A DNA stretch of 64,000 nucleotides, from positions 7,718,501 to 7,782,500 of the forward strand of contig NZ_CP026681.1 in assembly GCF_002949735.1 (NCBI RefSeq), in the 5' to 3' direction. Positions within the stretch are counted from its first letter, which is position 1, and each line of letters begins with the position of its first letter. The position numbers were made by a program, and so were the translations under genes. Under the pieces are notes generated by a model. The model did not search any database, was not told where the DNA came from, and saw only the letters and a list, made by a program, of their open reading frames with translations. This document shows positions 42,679 to 51,990 of the stretch, piece after piece. Origin of the DNA: Nostoc sp. 'Peltigera membranacea cyanobiont' N6 (GTDB lineage: Bacteria; Cyanobacteriota; Cyanobacteriia; Cyanobacteriales; Nostocaceae).

Positions 42679-42743
42679 CGCAAAGGTTTCGCAAAGGTTT
42701 CGCAAAGGTTTCGCAGAGATTTCCTTTGCGTTCCTCTGCGTTT
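42679..42743. repeat. GCAAAGGTTTC direct repeats with inverted partner
   Basis: Three to four 11-12-bp units (CGCAAAGGTTT) followed by CCTTTGCGTTCCTCTGCG; the arms pair, so this may terminate both convergent genes. Confidence 0.7.
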
Positions 42744-42754
42744 AAAAACAAACC

Positions 42755-43648
42755 TCATTTCTTCAAATAACCCTTTGGATCTTCTGCTACCCAACCTAGA
42801 GATGAGCTAGAACGCACTTCAAAATGGAGATGCGGTTGAGTGGAACTTGGTTTTCCACTGGTACCTACTGTTCCTAGTAAGTCTCCTTTTTTTATTTGCT
42901 GACCGACAGTAACTTTGATGCTGTCAAGCTGGGCGTAGCGGCTTTGAAGTCCGCCACTGTGGTTAATGATGACTAACTTACCATAAGAGCCTTGGTCATT
43001 AGCAAAGGCTACAGTTCCAGGCGCGATCGCTAACACATTGCTACCAACTGGTGCTAATAAGTCAACACCGCTATGGAAGAAAACTTCACCTGTCGCAGGA
43101 TTAATTTGCCACCCGTAAGCTAATCCCAGAGTTGCTACTTGTGCTAAAGGATATCCAGACAGAGATGCACGGTTTGGCGTACTGGCATCATTGAGTAAAG
43201 GGGCTTTAGTTATAACACCATTGGGCGACCAATTTACCCCCGGAACAAACACAATTCTGGGGTTTTGTTGGCAGCCATTCACCTCAAAAAGGCTATCAGC
43301 ACGAACTTTGTATTGTGCTGCCACTTGTCGCCAAGTTTCACCACGAGGTACTTCAACTACAATCCCATTGTAGGGAGGAATTTGAAGCACACTACCAACG
43401 GCTGCGATTGCACCGTTCTGCAAAGCTGGATTCATGCCAATAATAGTTGTAGGAATGAGATTGTAGCGCTGCGCTATACTCTCCAAAGTTTCGCCACGGA
43501 CAACTTTATGGCGTTGGAAGCGAGATAGGGCTGGAATCGGGCAACCACCTACAGCAGCATTAGCACTGTTCAAGTTTGGCAGTATGCTTACTAGGCCCAA
43601 GGCGCTAACTAAGCTACAGAGAAAAAGTTGACGAAAGGGTAAAGTCAT
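42755..43648 (-). CDS. LysM and M23-peptidase envelope protein
   Basis: 297 residues with a signal peptide (ending near NSANAAVG, about residue 33). Two LysM-like domains (HKVVRGETLESIAQRYNL; VEVPRGETWRQVAAQYKV) bind peptidoglycan. The C-terminal M23 domain has zinc-binding GEVFFHSGVD and the QPHLHFEV motif, so the metal site looks complete. It would cut cell-wall peptides or serve as an activator of an amidase, as NlpD does. Confidence 0.92.
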   Translation of the reverse strand: MTLPFRQLFLCSLVSALGLVSILPNLNSANAAVGGCPIPALSRFQRHKVVRGETLESIAQRYNLIPTTIIGMNPALQNGAIAAVGSVLQIPPYNGIVVEVPRGETWRQVAAQYKVRADSLFEVNGCQQNPRIVFVPGVNWSPNGVITKAPLLNDASTPNRASLSGYPLAQVATLGLAYGWQINPATGEVFFHSGVDLLAPVGSNVLAIAPGTVAFANDQGSYGKLVIINHSGGLQSRYAQLDSIKVTVGQQIKKGDLLGTVGTSGKPSSTQPHLHFEVRSSSSLGWVAEDPKGYLKK

Positions 43649-43720
43649 GTATACAAGTCAATAGCGCATTAACTTTAGATTTTAGATGGAGAGTGCGAGA
43701 AGTGGGGAGATGAGAAAGCA

Positions 43721-43762
43721 GGGGACTGGGGACTGGGGACTGGGGACTGGGGACTGGGGACT
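43721..43762. repeat. Six perfect GGGGACT heptamers
   Basis: Six head-to-tail copies of GGGGACT with no mismatch. They are followed by CTTGGAACTTGGAAG. Lies in the divergent region between the M23 and HtrA genes. Confidence 0.92.
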
Positions 43763-43907
43763 TGGAACTTGGAAGATTACCTAATATGCAATCTCCAATT
43801 CCCAATCTCCAATCTCCATACTTAATTCCTTGTAAATTGATCTGTCCACTTATCGTTAGCTTGACTACACTTAGAAATTAGCAACTGCATTGCTGTCCTT
43901 AAGCAGA

Positions 43908-45125
43908 ATGATTATGAAGTTATCTTTAAAGCAACTGGGCGTTTATGTGTTCTTACTGGTGTTCGGCTGTGGTGCAGGTTTGTTTGGTAGTCGCTATCTC
44001 CTGCTACAAAATCCCTCTTTCCAACAGTTAAAAAATGTAACAATGGCTTCGCCTCCAGAATCCGTAACTCCGAATCCTTCTAATGCACAAATTGGGGCCA
44101 GTGGGGGCGATAGTAATGTGAATTTTATTGCGACGGCAGTGCAAAAAGTCGGCCCGGCTGTGGTGCGAATTAATGCCACTCGCAAAGTCGCCAATCCCAT
44201 TTCTGACGCATTAAAAAGTCCCCTCTTGCGGCGGTTTTTTGGAGAGGATGAGCAACCAATTCCCGAAGAACGGATTGAGCGGGGTACGGGATCGGGATTT
44301 ATTTTGAGTGAAGATGGAGAATTACTCACCAACGCTCATGTAGTAGCAGATACGGATACAGTACAAGTCACCCTCAAGGATGGTCGAAGTTTAGAGGGAA
44401 AGGTGGTAGGAGTTGATTCTGTAACAGATGTGGCAGTGGTGAAAATAAAAGCGAACAATTTACCGACTGTGAAACTGGGTAATTCGCAAAACTTAATACC
44501 AGGAGAATGGGCGATCGCAATTGGCAATCCTCTAGGTTTAGATAATACTGTCACTATTGGCATCGTCAGCGCTACCGATCGCACTAGCACTCAGGTTGGT
44601 GTCCCCGATAAGCGAGTCACCTTTATTCAAACTGATGCCGCAATTAACCCTGGTAATTCCGGTGGCCCCTTGTTAAACGCCCAAGGCGAAGTTATTGGTA
44701 TTAATACTGCCATCCGCGCTGATGCTCAAGGACTCGGTTTCGCTATCCCTATTGAAACCGCCGCCCGCATTGCCAATGAACTTTTTACCAAAGGGCGTGT
44801 AGAACATCCCTTCTTGGGTATTGAAATGGCAGACCTTTCTCCCATCAAGAAACAGCAGATTAATCAAGAAAATCAACTTAACATTCAGCAGGATGTTGGG
44901 ATTGTGATTAAAGGAGTCACAGGGGATTCTCCAGCCAAGCGTGGAGGATTGCTTCCTGGAGACGTGATTCAAAAAGTTAACGGTAAAGCAGTTAAAACCT
45001 CAGCCCAAGTTCAAAAGCTGGTAGAGTCCAGCAAAGTTGGTGACATTTTAACTATCGAAGTTAACCGTAGCGGGAAAATTCAAACCTTCAAAGTACAATC
45101 AGGAGCTTATCCTGAAAGGAAGTAG
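43908..45125 (+). CDS. HtrA-type periplasmic serine protease
   Basis: 405 residues from the ATG at 43908 (a TTG 18 bp upstream is in frame). An N-terminal membrane signal (GVYVFLLVFGCGAGLFGS) precedes the trypsin-like domain with His in LLTNAHVVAD, Asp in SVTDVAVVKI and Ser in NPGNSGGPLLN, then one PDZ domain (about 305-400; GVTGDSPAKRGGLLPGD). One PDZ and this length fit the cyanobacterial Hho/DegQ group; HhoA, HhoB or HtrA cannot be separated here. It protects the periplasm by degrading misfolded proteins. Confidence 0.93.
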   Translation: MIMKLSLKQLGVYVFLLVFGCGAGLFGSRYLLLQNPSFQQLKNVTMASPPESVTPNPSNAQIGASGGDSNVNFIATAVQKVGPAVVRINATRKVANPISDALKSPLLRRFFGEDEQPIPEERIERGTGSGFILSEDGELLTNAHVVADTDTVQVTLKDGRSLEGKVVGVDSVTDVAVVKIKANNLPTVKLGNSQNLIPGEWAIAIGNPLGLDNTVTIGIVSATDRTSTQVGVPDKRVTFIQTDAAINPGNSGGPLLNAQGEVIGINTAIRADAQGLGFAIPIETAARIANELFTKGRVEHPFLGIEMADLSPIKKQQINQENQLNIQQDVGIVIKGVTGDSPAKRGGLLPGDVIQKVNGKAVKTSAQVQKLVESSKVGDILTIEVNRSGKIQTFKVQSGAYPERK

Positions 45126-45130
45126 TCAGA

Positions 45131-45202
45131 ATAATTCGTAATTCGTAGAGAGCGTCATTACGAATTATTTGGTCAATAGTCCCAGAATGTTTGACTATTG
45201 AC
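45131..45202. terminator. Two hairpins between convergent genes
   Basis: First: ATAATTCGTAAT / ATTACGAATTAT (45131-45142 and 45157-45168). Second: GTCAATAGT / ACTATTGAC (45172-45180 and 45194-45202). Both perfect, in the gap between the HtrA and DUF760 gene ends. Confidence 0.65.
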
Positions 45203-45209
45203 TATATAA

Positions 45210-45557
45210 CTACTGACCATTAGACAAATGCTCTAACTGCATTCTTTGTTCCATTTGGCGCAAAAAATACCCCGTCATCATGGCCGACGCTAGAAGCCCA
45301 GCTAAGTTATCCCGATCTGTTGTGATTTGCACGTTGAAATTTTCTGCGGGGAGCATTCCCACTAGCCCTTGGACATTTTGCGAGATAATTTGTTTAATTT
45401 CGGGGCTGGCGGATTGAGCAATCCTCGCTAAAACATCAGGAGACTGATGTTGTAGATATTTGAGTAACTGATTGGGGTATTCTTCAGAGTGGTCGGAAAG
45501 AAGTTGATTAGGGTGTTCCTCAGAGTTGTCATTTAAAAAGTCAGGATTAAACACCAT
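45210..45557 (-). CDS. DUF760 protein
   Basis: 115 residues. The region LLKYLQHQSPDVLARIAQS followed by SPEIKQIISQNVQGLVGMLP and FNVQITTDRDNLAGLLASAM is the DUF760 pattern found in cyanobacteria and plastids. All-helical and cytoplasmic. The N-terminal 30 residues contain a short internal repeat (SEEHPNQLL / SEEYPNQLL). Function unknown. Confidence 0.85.
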   Translation of the reverse strand: MVFNPDFLNDNSEEHPNQLLSDHSEEYPNQLLKYLQHQSPDVLARIAQSASPEIKQIISQNVQGLVGMLPAENFNVQITTDRDNLAGLLASAMMTGYFLRQMEQRMQLEHLSNGQ

Positions 45558-45639
45558 TGGCAGTTTTATTTAGCTTAATTGCTAACTCTACTCTAAACCA
45601 TAGTACAAGGCTAGCGCATTCACCACGGTTATAAGTCAT

Positions 45640-45723
45640 TGGGAATGGGGAATGGGGATTGGGGATTGGGGATTGGGGATTGGGTAATTTTCCTAGTCCC
45701 CAGTCCCTAGTCCCCAGTCCCTA
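45640..45723. repeat. GGGGATT array with inverted CCCCAGT arm
   Basis: Four perfect GGGGATT heptamers (45654-45681), a spacer, then CCCAGTCCCTAGTCCCCAGTCCC. The inverted arm overlaps the end of scpB. Confidence 0.85.
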
Positions 45724-46255
45724 CTGCTTTTAGTTCTAGTTCTAGTTCTAGTTCTAGTTGTTCTTCCTTCTGGCTGTTGGAAAGTATTTGCGGGAGTTGT
45801 TCTATTTGGAAATATTGATGAAATTTTGGGGTTACTTGGAGTGAGTAGGAGCGAGAATCGCTGTCTCGGCGTTTGCGGATGAAACCAAGTTCTACGAGTT
45901 CTGGAACGTGTTGATATACTCCTGAACCGCGCAAGTTAATCAAGTCGCTCTGGAGTATGGGACTATTGAGGGCGATCGCTGCTAAAGTCCGTAATGCACC
46001 TACACCCAACTCTACTGGTATCATCGTTTGCACTAAATCATGAAAGTCAGACCTTAGTTGCAAACTATAACCATCTGGGGTTTCTATTACCTCTAGGGCG
46101 CTATCTCGGTGGGCATAGTTGTCCATTAGTTCAATTATGCCTTCTTTGACAGTGGCGCGATCGCACGCGGCATACTCGGCGATTTCGCCGAGCGACAAGG
46201 GTTTACCCTTTAAATAGAGAATTGCTTCTATCTTCGTCGCTGTGGCTGTAATCAT
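45707..46255 (-). CDS. scpB: Segregation and condensation protein B
   Basis: 182 residues. Two winged-helix domains: KIEAILYLKGKPLSLGEIAEY at the start and ALRTLAAIALNSPILQSDLINLRGSG in the middle (both ScpB signatures). ScpB joins SMC and ScpA in the bacterial condensin complex. The C-terminal LELELELELK is encoded by five tandem CTAGTT hexamers, next to a heptamer array; this tail is species-level repeat growth, not part of the family fold. Confidence 0.9.
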   Translation of the reverse strand: MITATATKIEAILYLKGKPLSLGEIAEYAACDRATVKEGIIELMDNYAHRDSALEVIETPDGYSLQLRSDFHDLVQTMIPVELGVGALRTLAAIALNSPILQSDLINLRGSGVYQHVPELVELGFIRKRRDSDSRSYSLQVTPKFHQYFQIEQLPQILSNSQKEEQLELELELELKAVGTGD

Positions 46256-46320
46256 TTAGTTGTTAGTCATTAGTTATTAGTCATTGGTCATTAGTACATG
46301 ACAACTAACAATCAACAAGT
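46256..46320. repeat. TAGTCAT heptamers with inverted arm
   Basis: TTAGTCATTAGTTATTAGTCATTGGTCATTAGT-type units (46263-46293), followed by a weaker complementary ACATGACAACTAACAATCAAC arm. Confidence 0.75.
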
Positions 46321-46385
46321 GTGTGGCATTATATCGTAAATTGTCAAAGTATTGGGAATTAGTTATTTCCCCAATCCCCAATCCC

Positions 46386-47081
46386 TCAAGCACCTCTAGT
46401 TGTAAGAATAAATTCTGCGATCGCTAAATCTTGGGGAGTTGTCACCTTCAAATTTGTCTCCTCTCCCTCGACAATTCGCACTTCAATACCGCACTTTTCA
46501 AATAAAGCGGCATCGTCAGTTACTTCCCAACCTTGCCGGACACCTTCAGCGTGGCACTGTTTCAACAACTTGACATTAAATCCTTGGGGAGTTTGTGCAG
46601 CCCACAAATTTCGTCTGTCGGGTGTTTCTTGAATTATGCCTTGTTCATCGACAACTTTGATCGTGTCTTTGACGGGTACACCAGCAATTAAACCGGGATA
46701 GTGGCGAATGGCCTCGGCACAAGAGTTAAATAAATCTGGTGTGGCGAGACATCTGGCCCCATCATGAATCAACACTTGTTCTGCGGCTATTGGCAAAGCC
46801 TGCAAGCCATTGTAAACAGATTCCTGACGGGTGGAGCCACCTTGAATCAATTCCACAGGTTTAGTCAGCTTCAAATCGGTGAGAATTGCCCTGAAGTCTG
46901 GCCAATCGCTAGGCTGAGAAATAATCCCGATCCAACTGATTGTATTGGCGGCTTCTGCGGCTAAGAGAGTCCAGGCAATAATTGGTTGCGATCGCACTTT
47001 CAGCAAGAGTTTATTGCGGTTACTACCCATTCTTTTTCCGATTCCCGCAGCTGGAATTAGTAAATACACAGAATTCCTCAA
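46386..47081 (-). CDS. ispD: 2-C-methyl-D-erythritol 4-phosphate cytidylyltransferase
   Basis: 231 residues. The nucleotidyltransferase loop LIPAAGIGKRMGSNRNKLLL, the VLIHDGARCLATPDLF block, the VPVKDTIKVVD block and WAAQTPQGF are IspD signatures. It attaches CMP to methylerythritol phosphate in the MEP pathway; ispG of the same pathway lies upstream in the window. It is divergent from the glycosyltransferase gene, 57 bp apart. Confidence 0.95.
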   Translation of the reverse strand: MRNSVYLLIPAAGIGKRMGSNRNKLLLKVRSQPIIAWTLLAAEAANTISWIGIISQPSDWPDFRAILTDLKLTKPVELIQGGSTRQESVYNGLQALPIAAEQVLIHDGARCLATPDLFNSCAEAIRHYPGLIAGVPVKDTIKVVDEQGIIQETPDRRNLWAAQTPQGFNVKLLKQCHAEGVRQGWEVTDDAALFEKCGIEVRIVEGEETNLKVTTPQDLAIAEFILTTRGA

Positions 47082-47138
47082 TCTTTAAGCTATATATTTT
47101 CCCCTAAAATAGGGAGCGAGTAAGCGTCAATAAATATT

Positions 47139-48098
47139 ATGCGAGTAGTAGCCCTTGTACCTGGCGGAATTGGCGACCAAATTCTCTTCTTTCCGACTCT
47201 AGATGACCTGAAGCGCAATTACCCTAACGCTCAGATAGATGTCGTTGTTGAACCCCGGTCAAAGGCTGCCTACCGAGTGAGCAAGTCAGTTCACGAGGTG
47301 CTGAACTTTGATTTTCACGACCGTAATAGTCTGGCAGATTGGGGTAACTTGGTGGGGACAATTCGCGATCGCGAATACGATGTTGTCATTGCTGTGAAGC
47401 AAATTTGGTTGCTAGGTCTTTTACTTTGGTTGACAGGAATTCCCATACGTATTGGCTACAAAGGCAAGGGTTCGGTTTTTCTGACCCACGCTGTGCCATT
47501 TAAACCATCCCAGTATGCGGCGGCAGTATATCACGATTTGCTGCAACCATTGGAAATAAATAGTCCTGTCCCAGAGTTAGCAGTAAATGTGCCAAAACCA
47601 GATATTGAGTGGGCACAAAAGGAACAGAAACGCTTAGGCGTACATGAAACAGGTTATATCCTGATTCATGGCGGTTCTGGTCATTTATCCCAGGCTAAAG
47701 AACTGGATAAAATCTACCCTGTGGAAAGTTGGCATCAAATTATTCAAGGCTTCCAAGACAAGCAGCCGGATCTGCCTGTGGTGGTGATTAAGGGGACTGA
47801 CGACGAGCAGTTTGTGCGATCGCTTTTGGGGTCTTCTCCAAATATCAAGGTGACTGCCCCAGATGATATTGGCAAGTTAACTGCTATAATCGCCGGAGCA
47901 AATTTGATGTTGTCTACTGATAGTCCGGCACTACAACTGAGTGTTGCAGTTCAAACCTATACCATCGCCCTATTTGGGCCCACCGATGCAAATAAGTTGT
48001 TGCCGAAAAACGATAAATTCCTGGCTATTGCATCCCCCACGGGAAAAACTGCGGATATCTCACCAAACGCAGTTTTAGAGAAAATCTGGGGTGGCTAA
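47139..48098 (+). CDS. Family 9 glycosyltransferase (heptosyltransferase-like)
   Basis: 319 residues. Two Rossmann halves in the GT-B layout: N-terminal VALVPGGIGDQILFFPTLDDL and C-terminal YILIHGGSGHLSQAKELDKIYP, then LSTDSPALQLSVAVQTYTIALFGPTD. This is the ADP-heptose:LPS transferase family (GT9). Cyanobacteria often lack heptose in LPS, so it may transfer another sugar in envelope polysaccharide synthesis. The end is marked by a strong hairpin. Confidence 0.88.
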   Translation: MRVVALVPGGIGDQILFFPTLDDLKRNYPNAQIDVVVEPRSKAAYRVSKSVHEVLNFDFHDRNSLADWGNLVGTIRDREYDVVIAVKQIWLLGLLLWLTGIPIRIGYKGKGSVFLTHAVPFKPSQYAAAVYHDLLQPLEINSPVPELAVNVPKPDIEWAQKEQKRLGVHETGYILIHGGSGHLSQAKELDKIYPVESWHQIIQGFQDKQPDLPVVVIKGTDDEQFVRSLLGSSPNIKVTAPDDIGKLTAIIAGANLMLSTDSPALQLSVAVQTYTIALFGPTDANKLLPKNDKFLAIASPTGKTADISPNAVLEKIWGG

Positions 48099-48164
48099 AC
48101 CAACAGTTTGTCCCAATTTCTGCAATTACTCTATTAGGTATCCAATGTAGTCATGCTTTTGTTG

Positions 48165-48209
48165 AATAACCGCAAAACCTGGTTGTGACAGCTAGATTTT
48201 GCGGTTATT
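48165..48209. terminator. Two-way terminator
   Basis: Perfect 13-bp stem AATAACCGCAAAA / TTTTGCGGTTATT (48165-48177 and 48197-48209), T-rich flanks on both strands. Between the convergent glycosyltransferase and lysS genes. Confidence 0.85.
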
Positions 48210-48250
48210 TCAGTATTAAATGAAGAATTCAAATTATATGCTTGAATCGG

Positions 48251-49936
48251 TCAACTCAATTGTTCAAATTTAAATTTTCCTTTAATAAACTTGTTAAAGT
48301 ACTGACCTTTAGACGGAGCATTATCTAAGTCTTCTTTCACACTAGGAGAGACTTTGAAATACTCGTAAACACTTCCACTGTCAAATTCAATAGTCAGTGT
48401 TTGAGTTTTTGGCTCATAGGTAAATTGCTTAATAACACTGCCTTCAGGCTTGAGTAGAGGGAAAGCAATTACATCCCGAATACTGGCAGAATCAGTTAAC
48501 AACATTACTAACCGATCGATCCCAATCCCTAAACCACCTGTAGGCGGCATTCCATATTCAAGGGCTGTCAAAAAGTCTTCATCCACACCTTGGGCTTCTA
48601 AGTCGCCAGCAGCTTTTCTTTCAGCCTGGGCTTCTAGGCGTTCTCTTTGATCGATGGGATCTGTAAGTTCTGAGAAGCTGTTCCCAGTTTCTCGCCCGAC
48701 GATAAATAATTCAAATCTTTCCACCAAACCAGGTTGAGAACGGTGGGGTTTTGCTAGAGGCGAAATTTCTACAGGATAATCAATTACGAAGGTAGGTTGA
48801 ATTAAATTAGCTTCTACCTTTTCTTCAAAGGCTAAATTCAGTACCTTGCCAATTGATTTGGCTTCATCTACACCAGGAATACCAGCATTTTTACTTGCTG
48901 TTTTTGCTTCTTCTAATGTTTGGAAAGAATTGAAATCCAAGCCTGTAAATTCTTTAACTAAATCGTGCATTGTTACCCGCCGCCAAGGTGGAGTTAAATC
49001 TATAGGTTCCCCTTGGTAGGTAATTTGCAATGTGCCGAGTACGTCTTGGGCGACAGTGGTAATAATTCCCTCAGTCAGCGCCATCATATCGTTGTAATCG
49101 GCGTAGGCTTGGTAAACTTCAATTGTCGTAAATTCGGGATTGTGTCGAGTAGAAATTCCCTCATTACGGAAAATCCGTCCCAATTCAAACACTTTTTCAA
49201 AACCACCTACAATCAACCGCTTGAGATGGAGTTCTGTAGCAATTCGCAGATACAATTCCATTTCTAAAGTGTTGTGGTGGGTGATAAATGGACGCGCATC
49301 TGCACCCCCAGCTTCACTTTGCAAAACTGGCGTTTCAATTTCGAGAAAATCTCGCTGTTCCAAATAACGACGAATCCCAGCAGTAATTTGAGCGCGACGG
49401 CGGAAAGTTTGTCGTACTTCTGGGTTAACAATCAAGTCAACGTAACGCTGACGGTAGCGCTTCGCAACATCCGTTAATCCATGCCACTTGTCAGGTAGGG
49501 GCAACAGGGATTTAGTCAGGATAGTATATTGTTTAACGTAGACAGATAATTCGCCCTTTTCAGTCCGTTTAATAGTACCTTTGGCTCCCAGAATATCGCC
49601 TGCATCTGTGAGTTGTTTTAAATGATTGAAGGCATCAGCATCAATATCTGCCATGCTTTCTTGGATGCGATTTTTATCTAAATAAAGCTGAATTGTGCCA
49701 GTTTCATCTTGCAAAGTGAAGAAAGCCAGTTTACCGAAAACGCGACGCGCCATAATCCGCCCAGCGATCGCAACTTCTAAATCAACTTCTTCACCACTGG
49801 CTAAATCCGCAAATTGTTCTTGCAACTGCGCTGCATGATGGGTAGATTCCCAACGATAGGCGTAGGGATTAGTCCCTAGCTGCTTGAGTTGTTCTACTTT
49901 CTCCAGCCTCGCGGCTCGGATATCTTCTTCCGACAT
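48251..49936 (-). CDS. lysS: Lysyl-tRNA synthetase (class II) with C-terminal KTSC domain
   Basis: 561 residues. The N-terminal anticodon-binding OB-fold contains VAIAGRIMARRVFGKLAFF. The catalytic class II core holds motif 2 (FELGRIFRNEGISTRHNPEF) and motif 3 (GGLGIGIDRLVMLLTD). After the usual end of bacterial LysRS (about residue 490), a tail of about 65 residues reads VIKQFTYEPKTQTLTIEFDS then GSVYEYFKVSPSVKEDL and GQYFNKFIKGKFKF, the KTSC domain, which occurs alone in many bacteria. Otherwise an ordinary housekeeping enzyme charging tRNA-Lys. Confidence 0.95.
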   Translation of the reverse strand: MSEEDIRAARLEKVEQLKQLGTNPYAYRWESTHHAAQLQEQFADLASGEEVDLEVAIAGRIMARRVFGKLAFFTLQDETGTIQLYLDKNRIQESMADIDADAFNHLKQLTDAGDILGAKGTIKRTEKGELSVYVKQYTILTKSLLPLPDKWHGLTDVAKRYRQRYVDLIVNPEVRQTFRRRAQITAGIRRYLEQRDFLEIETPVLQSEAGGADARPFITHHNTLEMELYLRIATELHLKRLIVGGFEKVFELGRIFRNEGISTRHNPEFTTIEVYQAYADYNDMMALTEGIITTVAQDVLGTLQITYQGEPIDLTPPWRRVTMHDLVKEFTGLDFNSFQTLEEAKTASKNAGIPGVDEAKSIGKVLNLAFEEKVEANLIQPTFVIDYPVEISPLAKPHRSQPGLVERFELFIVGRETGNSFSELTDPIDQRERLEAQAERKAAGDLEAQGVDEDFLTALEYGMPPTGGLGIGIDRLVMLLTDSASIRDVIAFPLLKPEGSVIKQFTYEPKTQTLTIEFDSGSVYEYFKVSPSVKEDLDNAPSKGQYFNKFIKGKFKFEQLS

Positions 49937-50038
49937 GGTAACGAACTAAATAGGGCAAGATTAATTATAGATGCTGCAAAAGTTGAGAGGAAGAGATATT
50001 TGCACTTTGCAGATGATAATATCGCCAAACCAAATACA

Positions 50039-50290
50039 ATGACACAAACTTTACTCATTGAGGTAGCAGATACAACACTAGACACGGATCGCAAACAGAA
50101 AGCACCTTTATATACTAGTGCGGGAATTGCTGACTACTGGATTTTGGATGTGAATCAGCGTCAGGTTTTTGTTTTCCGCGAACCAGTTTTGGAAGGCTAC
50201 AATCAACAATTTATTTTGCAGGAGAATGCAACGTTATCCCTGATTGCATTTCCAGAAATTGAAATCCATATTAGTCAAATGTTTCCATAA
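50039..50290 (+). pseudogene. Uma2/DUF820 family endonuclease, 3' fragment
   Basis: The 83 codons from ATG at 50039 read TQTLLIEVADTTLDTDRKQK and later APLYTSAGIADYWILDVNQR, the C-terminal half of the PD-(D/E)xK-like Uma2 family. About 100 N-terminal residues, including the first acidic active-site part, are absent; the upstream codons are divergent sequence overlapping the lysS start. Likely a gene fragment left by deletion or recombination. Confidence 0.8.
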
Positions 50291-50370
50291 GTTAAGTAAC
50301 AAAATTTGAGGATGAAACTTTTTCTCGACCAATTCTTGATAAATGAGAATAAAATCTATAGTTAAAAGAA

Positions 50371-51147
50371 CTAAGTTAAATAAAGTAACATAGCATTTCC
50401 CAAATTATTTGCTGCTATGTAGTAAGCTGTTATTCCCTTGTAGTATTCAGTTAACCACTCTACTGTCTCTGGTTCTGACCAATCTATAATCCCCACTTGT
50501 TCTTCTTTAACTTCTTCTCGTTTATACCTTGTTATAAAGCCATTTTCTGAGAGTTCTGATAAAGCTTCTGCTACTTGCCTCACTTCATCGGGTATTAAAT
50601 ATCTATGTTTGCCATAACCCTCTTTGTTTCCTATTTCTGTACCACCCAGGATGGCATTTACTAAAGGTAAATTATCTATATCTAGCGTAGGACTAATATA
50701 TTGTTCTATATACTTTTTATTCCCTAGAATTGGATTAAAAATTTTAAAAAAACTCCAATTATTCAAGGAAATTTTGGGTAAGTTGTTTGAGGAGTTTTTA
50801 CTTACTAAAAAAGACAATTTATCTGTATGAGTGTATCCAGTAAGTAAAAAATGCAGTTCGTGCCACGATTTACCTAAAGATAATTCTGAAATTTGCCACT
50901 CCTTCAAAAATTCTGCTCTTGTGTTTTTTCTTTGCTGATTATCTGTCCACTTAAATTCTTTAAATTTATCCTCTGACTGTTGCTGGATATTAAGCCTTGA
51001 ATTACCTGATATATAAATAGCTTCTTCCCAAAAAGGAGACTCAGCCAAATATTTAGCACTAAAAAATATATCCAAGAAAGATGAATTTATTTTAAATTTA
51101 TCTAACATTACAGGTGATATTTGCTTAAGTTCACCTACAATACCCAT
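50371..51147 (-). CDS. DUF1877 family protein (YfbM-like)
   Basis: 258 residues. DUF1877 marks are LGKSWHELHFLLTGYTH (DKxWHxLHFLLTG in the family), the AILGGTEIG block and GYGKHRYLIPDEVRQVAEAL. Longer than the family average (about 160) because of an insertion of about 70 residues near residue 60. The AT-rich DNA differs from its neighbours, consistent with transfer. Function unknown; family members are often found in toxin-immunity settings. Confidence 0.82.
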   Translation of the reverse strand: MGIVGELKQISPVMLDKFKINSSFLDIFFSAKYLAESPFWEEAIYISGNSRLNIQQQSEDKFKEFKWTDNQQRKNTRAEFLKEWQISELSLGKSWHELHFLLTGYTHTDKLSFLVSKNSSNNLPKISLNNWSFFKIFNPILGNKKYIEQYISPTLDIDNLPLVNAILGGTEIGNKEGYGKHRYLIPDEVRQVAEALSELSENGFITRYKREEVKEEQVGIIDWSEPETVEWLTEYYKGITAYYIAANNLGNAMLLYLT

Positions 51148-51310
51148 GTATATCTCCTTTTTTTTATTCTAAAAGGGGAATTAGTAATGAGATACCTACA
51201 ATAAAAAAATGCGATCGCTTGAGCGCATTTTATCCAAAAGACTGTCATAGAAAATATGATTGATATCTTCTATGACAATGATTCAATAATCTAATGTACA
51301 AGTCAAACCA

Positions 51311-51736
51311 TTATTTATGGTCTATTATTAGCGAATGCCTAGATGCAATAGCCTTCATTTTCAAATTAGTATATTGCACGATCGCCTTTACAAATTCTTG
51401 CTGTTCTGGTTTTAAATTAAGCTTTTGTAGGGCTTGATTCATATTATTACCAGCCCGGAGATTGTGATTAAGTCGGACGCGTTGCGATGTGTTTAATACT
51501 GCCTCAATTTCCCTGTTCCTTCTCTGACGCACAGCCTGAAGTTCTTGGCTTTGCAAGGGAGTCAGGTTAATCTCAGATGAGGTGGAGTAGCTTGCCGTTT
51601 TGTTAATTTGGGCGAAAATAACACCAGAATTAGTATGTAGTTGAACCGGTACAGCTAAGGCAATTCCCGGCATTGAAAGGACAATACTTAGAATAGCAGC
51701 GAACATAGAGAGCCGTTTTGTCAAGTGAATTGCCAT
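51311..51736 (-). CDS. Exported Spy/CpxP-like small protein
   Basis: 141 residues. Signal peptide (LSMFAAILSIVLSMPGIALA, cleavage near residue 29). The mature part has one LTPLQ motif (INLTPLQSQELQAVRQRR) and long helices rich in Gln, Arg and Asn, as in periplasmic Spy/CpxP chaperones. Only the first LTxxQ is good; a second candidate (LKPEQQEFVKAIV) fits the spacing of the family repeat. A periplasmic helical chaperone is the best guess. Confidence 0.65.
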   Translation of the reverse strand: MAIHLTKRLSMFAAILSIVLSMPGIALAVPVQLHTNSGVIFAQINKTASYSTSSEINLTPLQSQELQAVRQRRNREIEAVLNTSQRVRLNHNLRAGNNMNQALQKLNLKPEQQEFVKAIVQYTNLKMKAIASRHSLIIDHK

Positions 51737-51954
51737 ATTGATAAATGCCTACATCTCATTTAACGCTCAGATATAGTTAAGCAGTTTTTAAGTCTCTAAT
51801 TTTGAATATTGAATTTATCCTACCCCCAAAAGTACGTTAATGCGTTATAGTTCACATCTTGCATTAATCTTAAGTAGGGCGGGCACTATTTACTAATGCT
51901 GAAAACCTCAACTCTGATACTTGTGCCAGTGCCCGCCCGACGGTAATTGCTCCT

Positions 51955-51990
51955 TAATTACGAATTACGAATTACGAATTACGAATTATT
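51955..51990. repeat. ATTACGA heptamers
   Basis: Four head-to-tail units (AATTACGAATTACGAATTACG...). They overlap the last codons of the M48 protease gene. The same unit recurs at 54846-54882. Confidence 0.85.
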
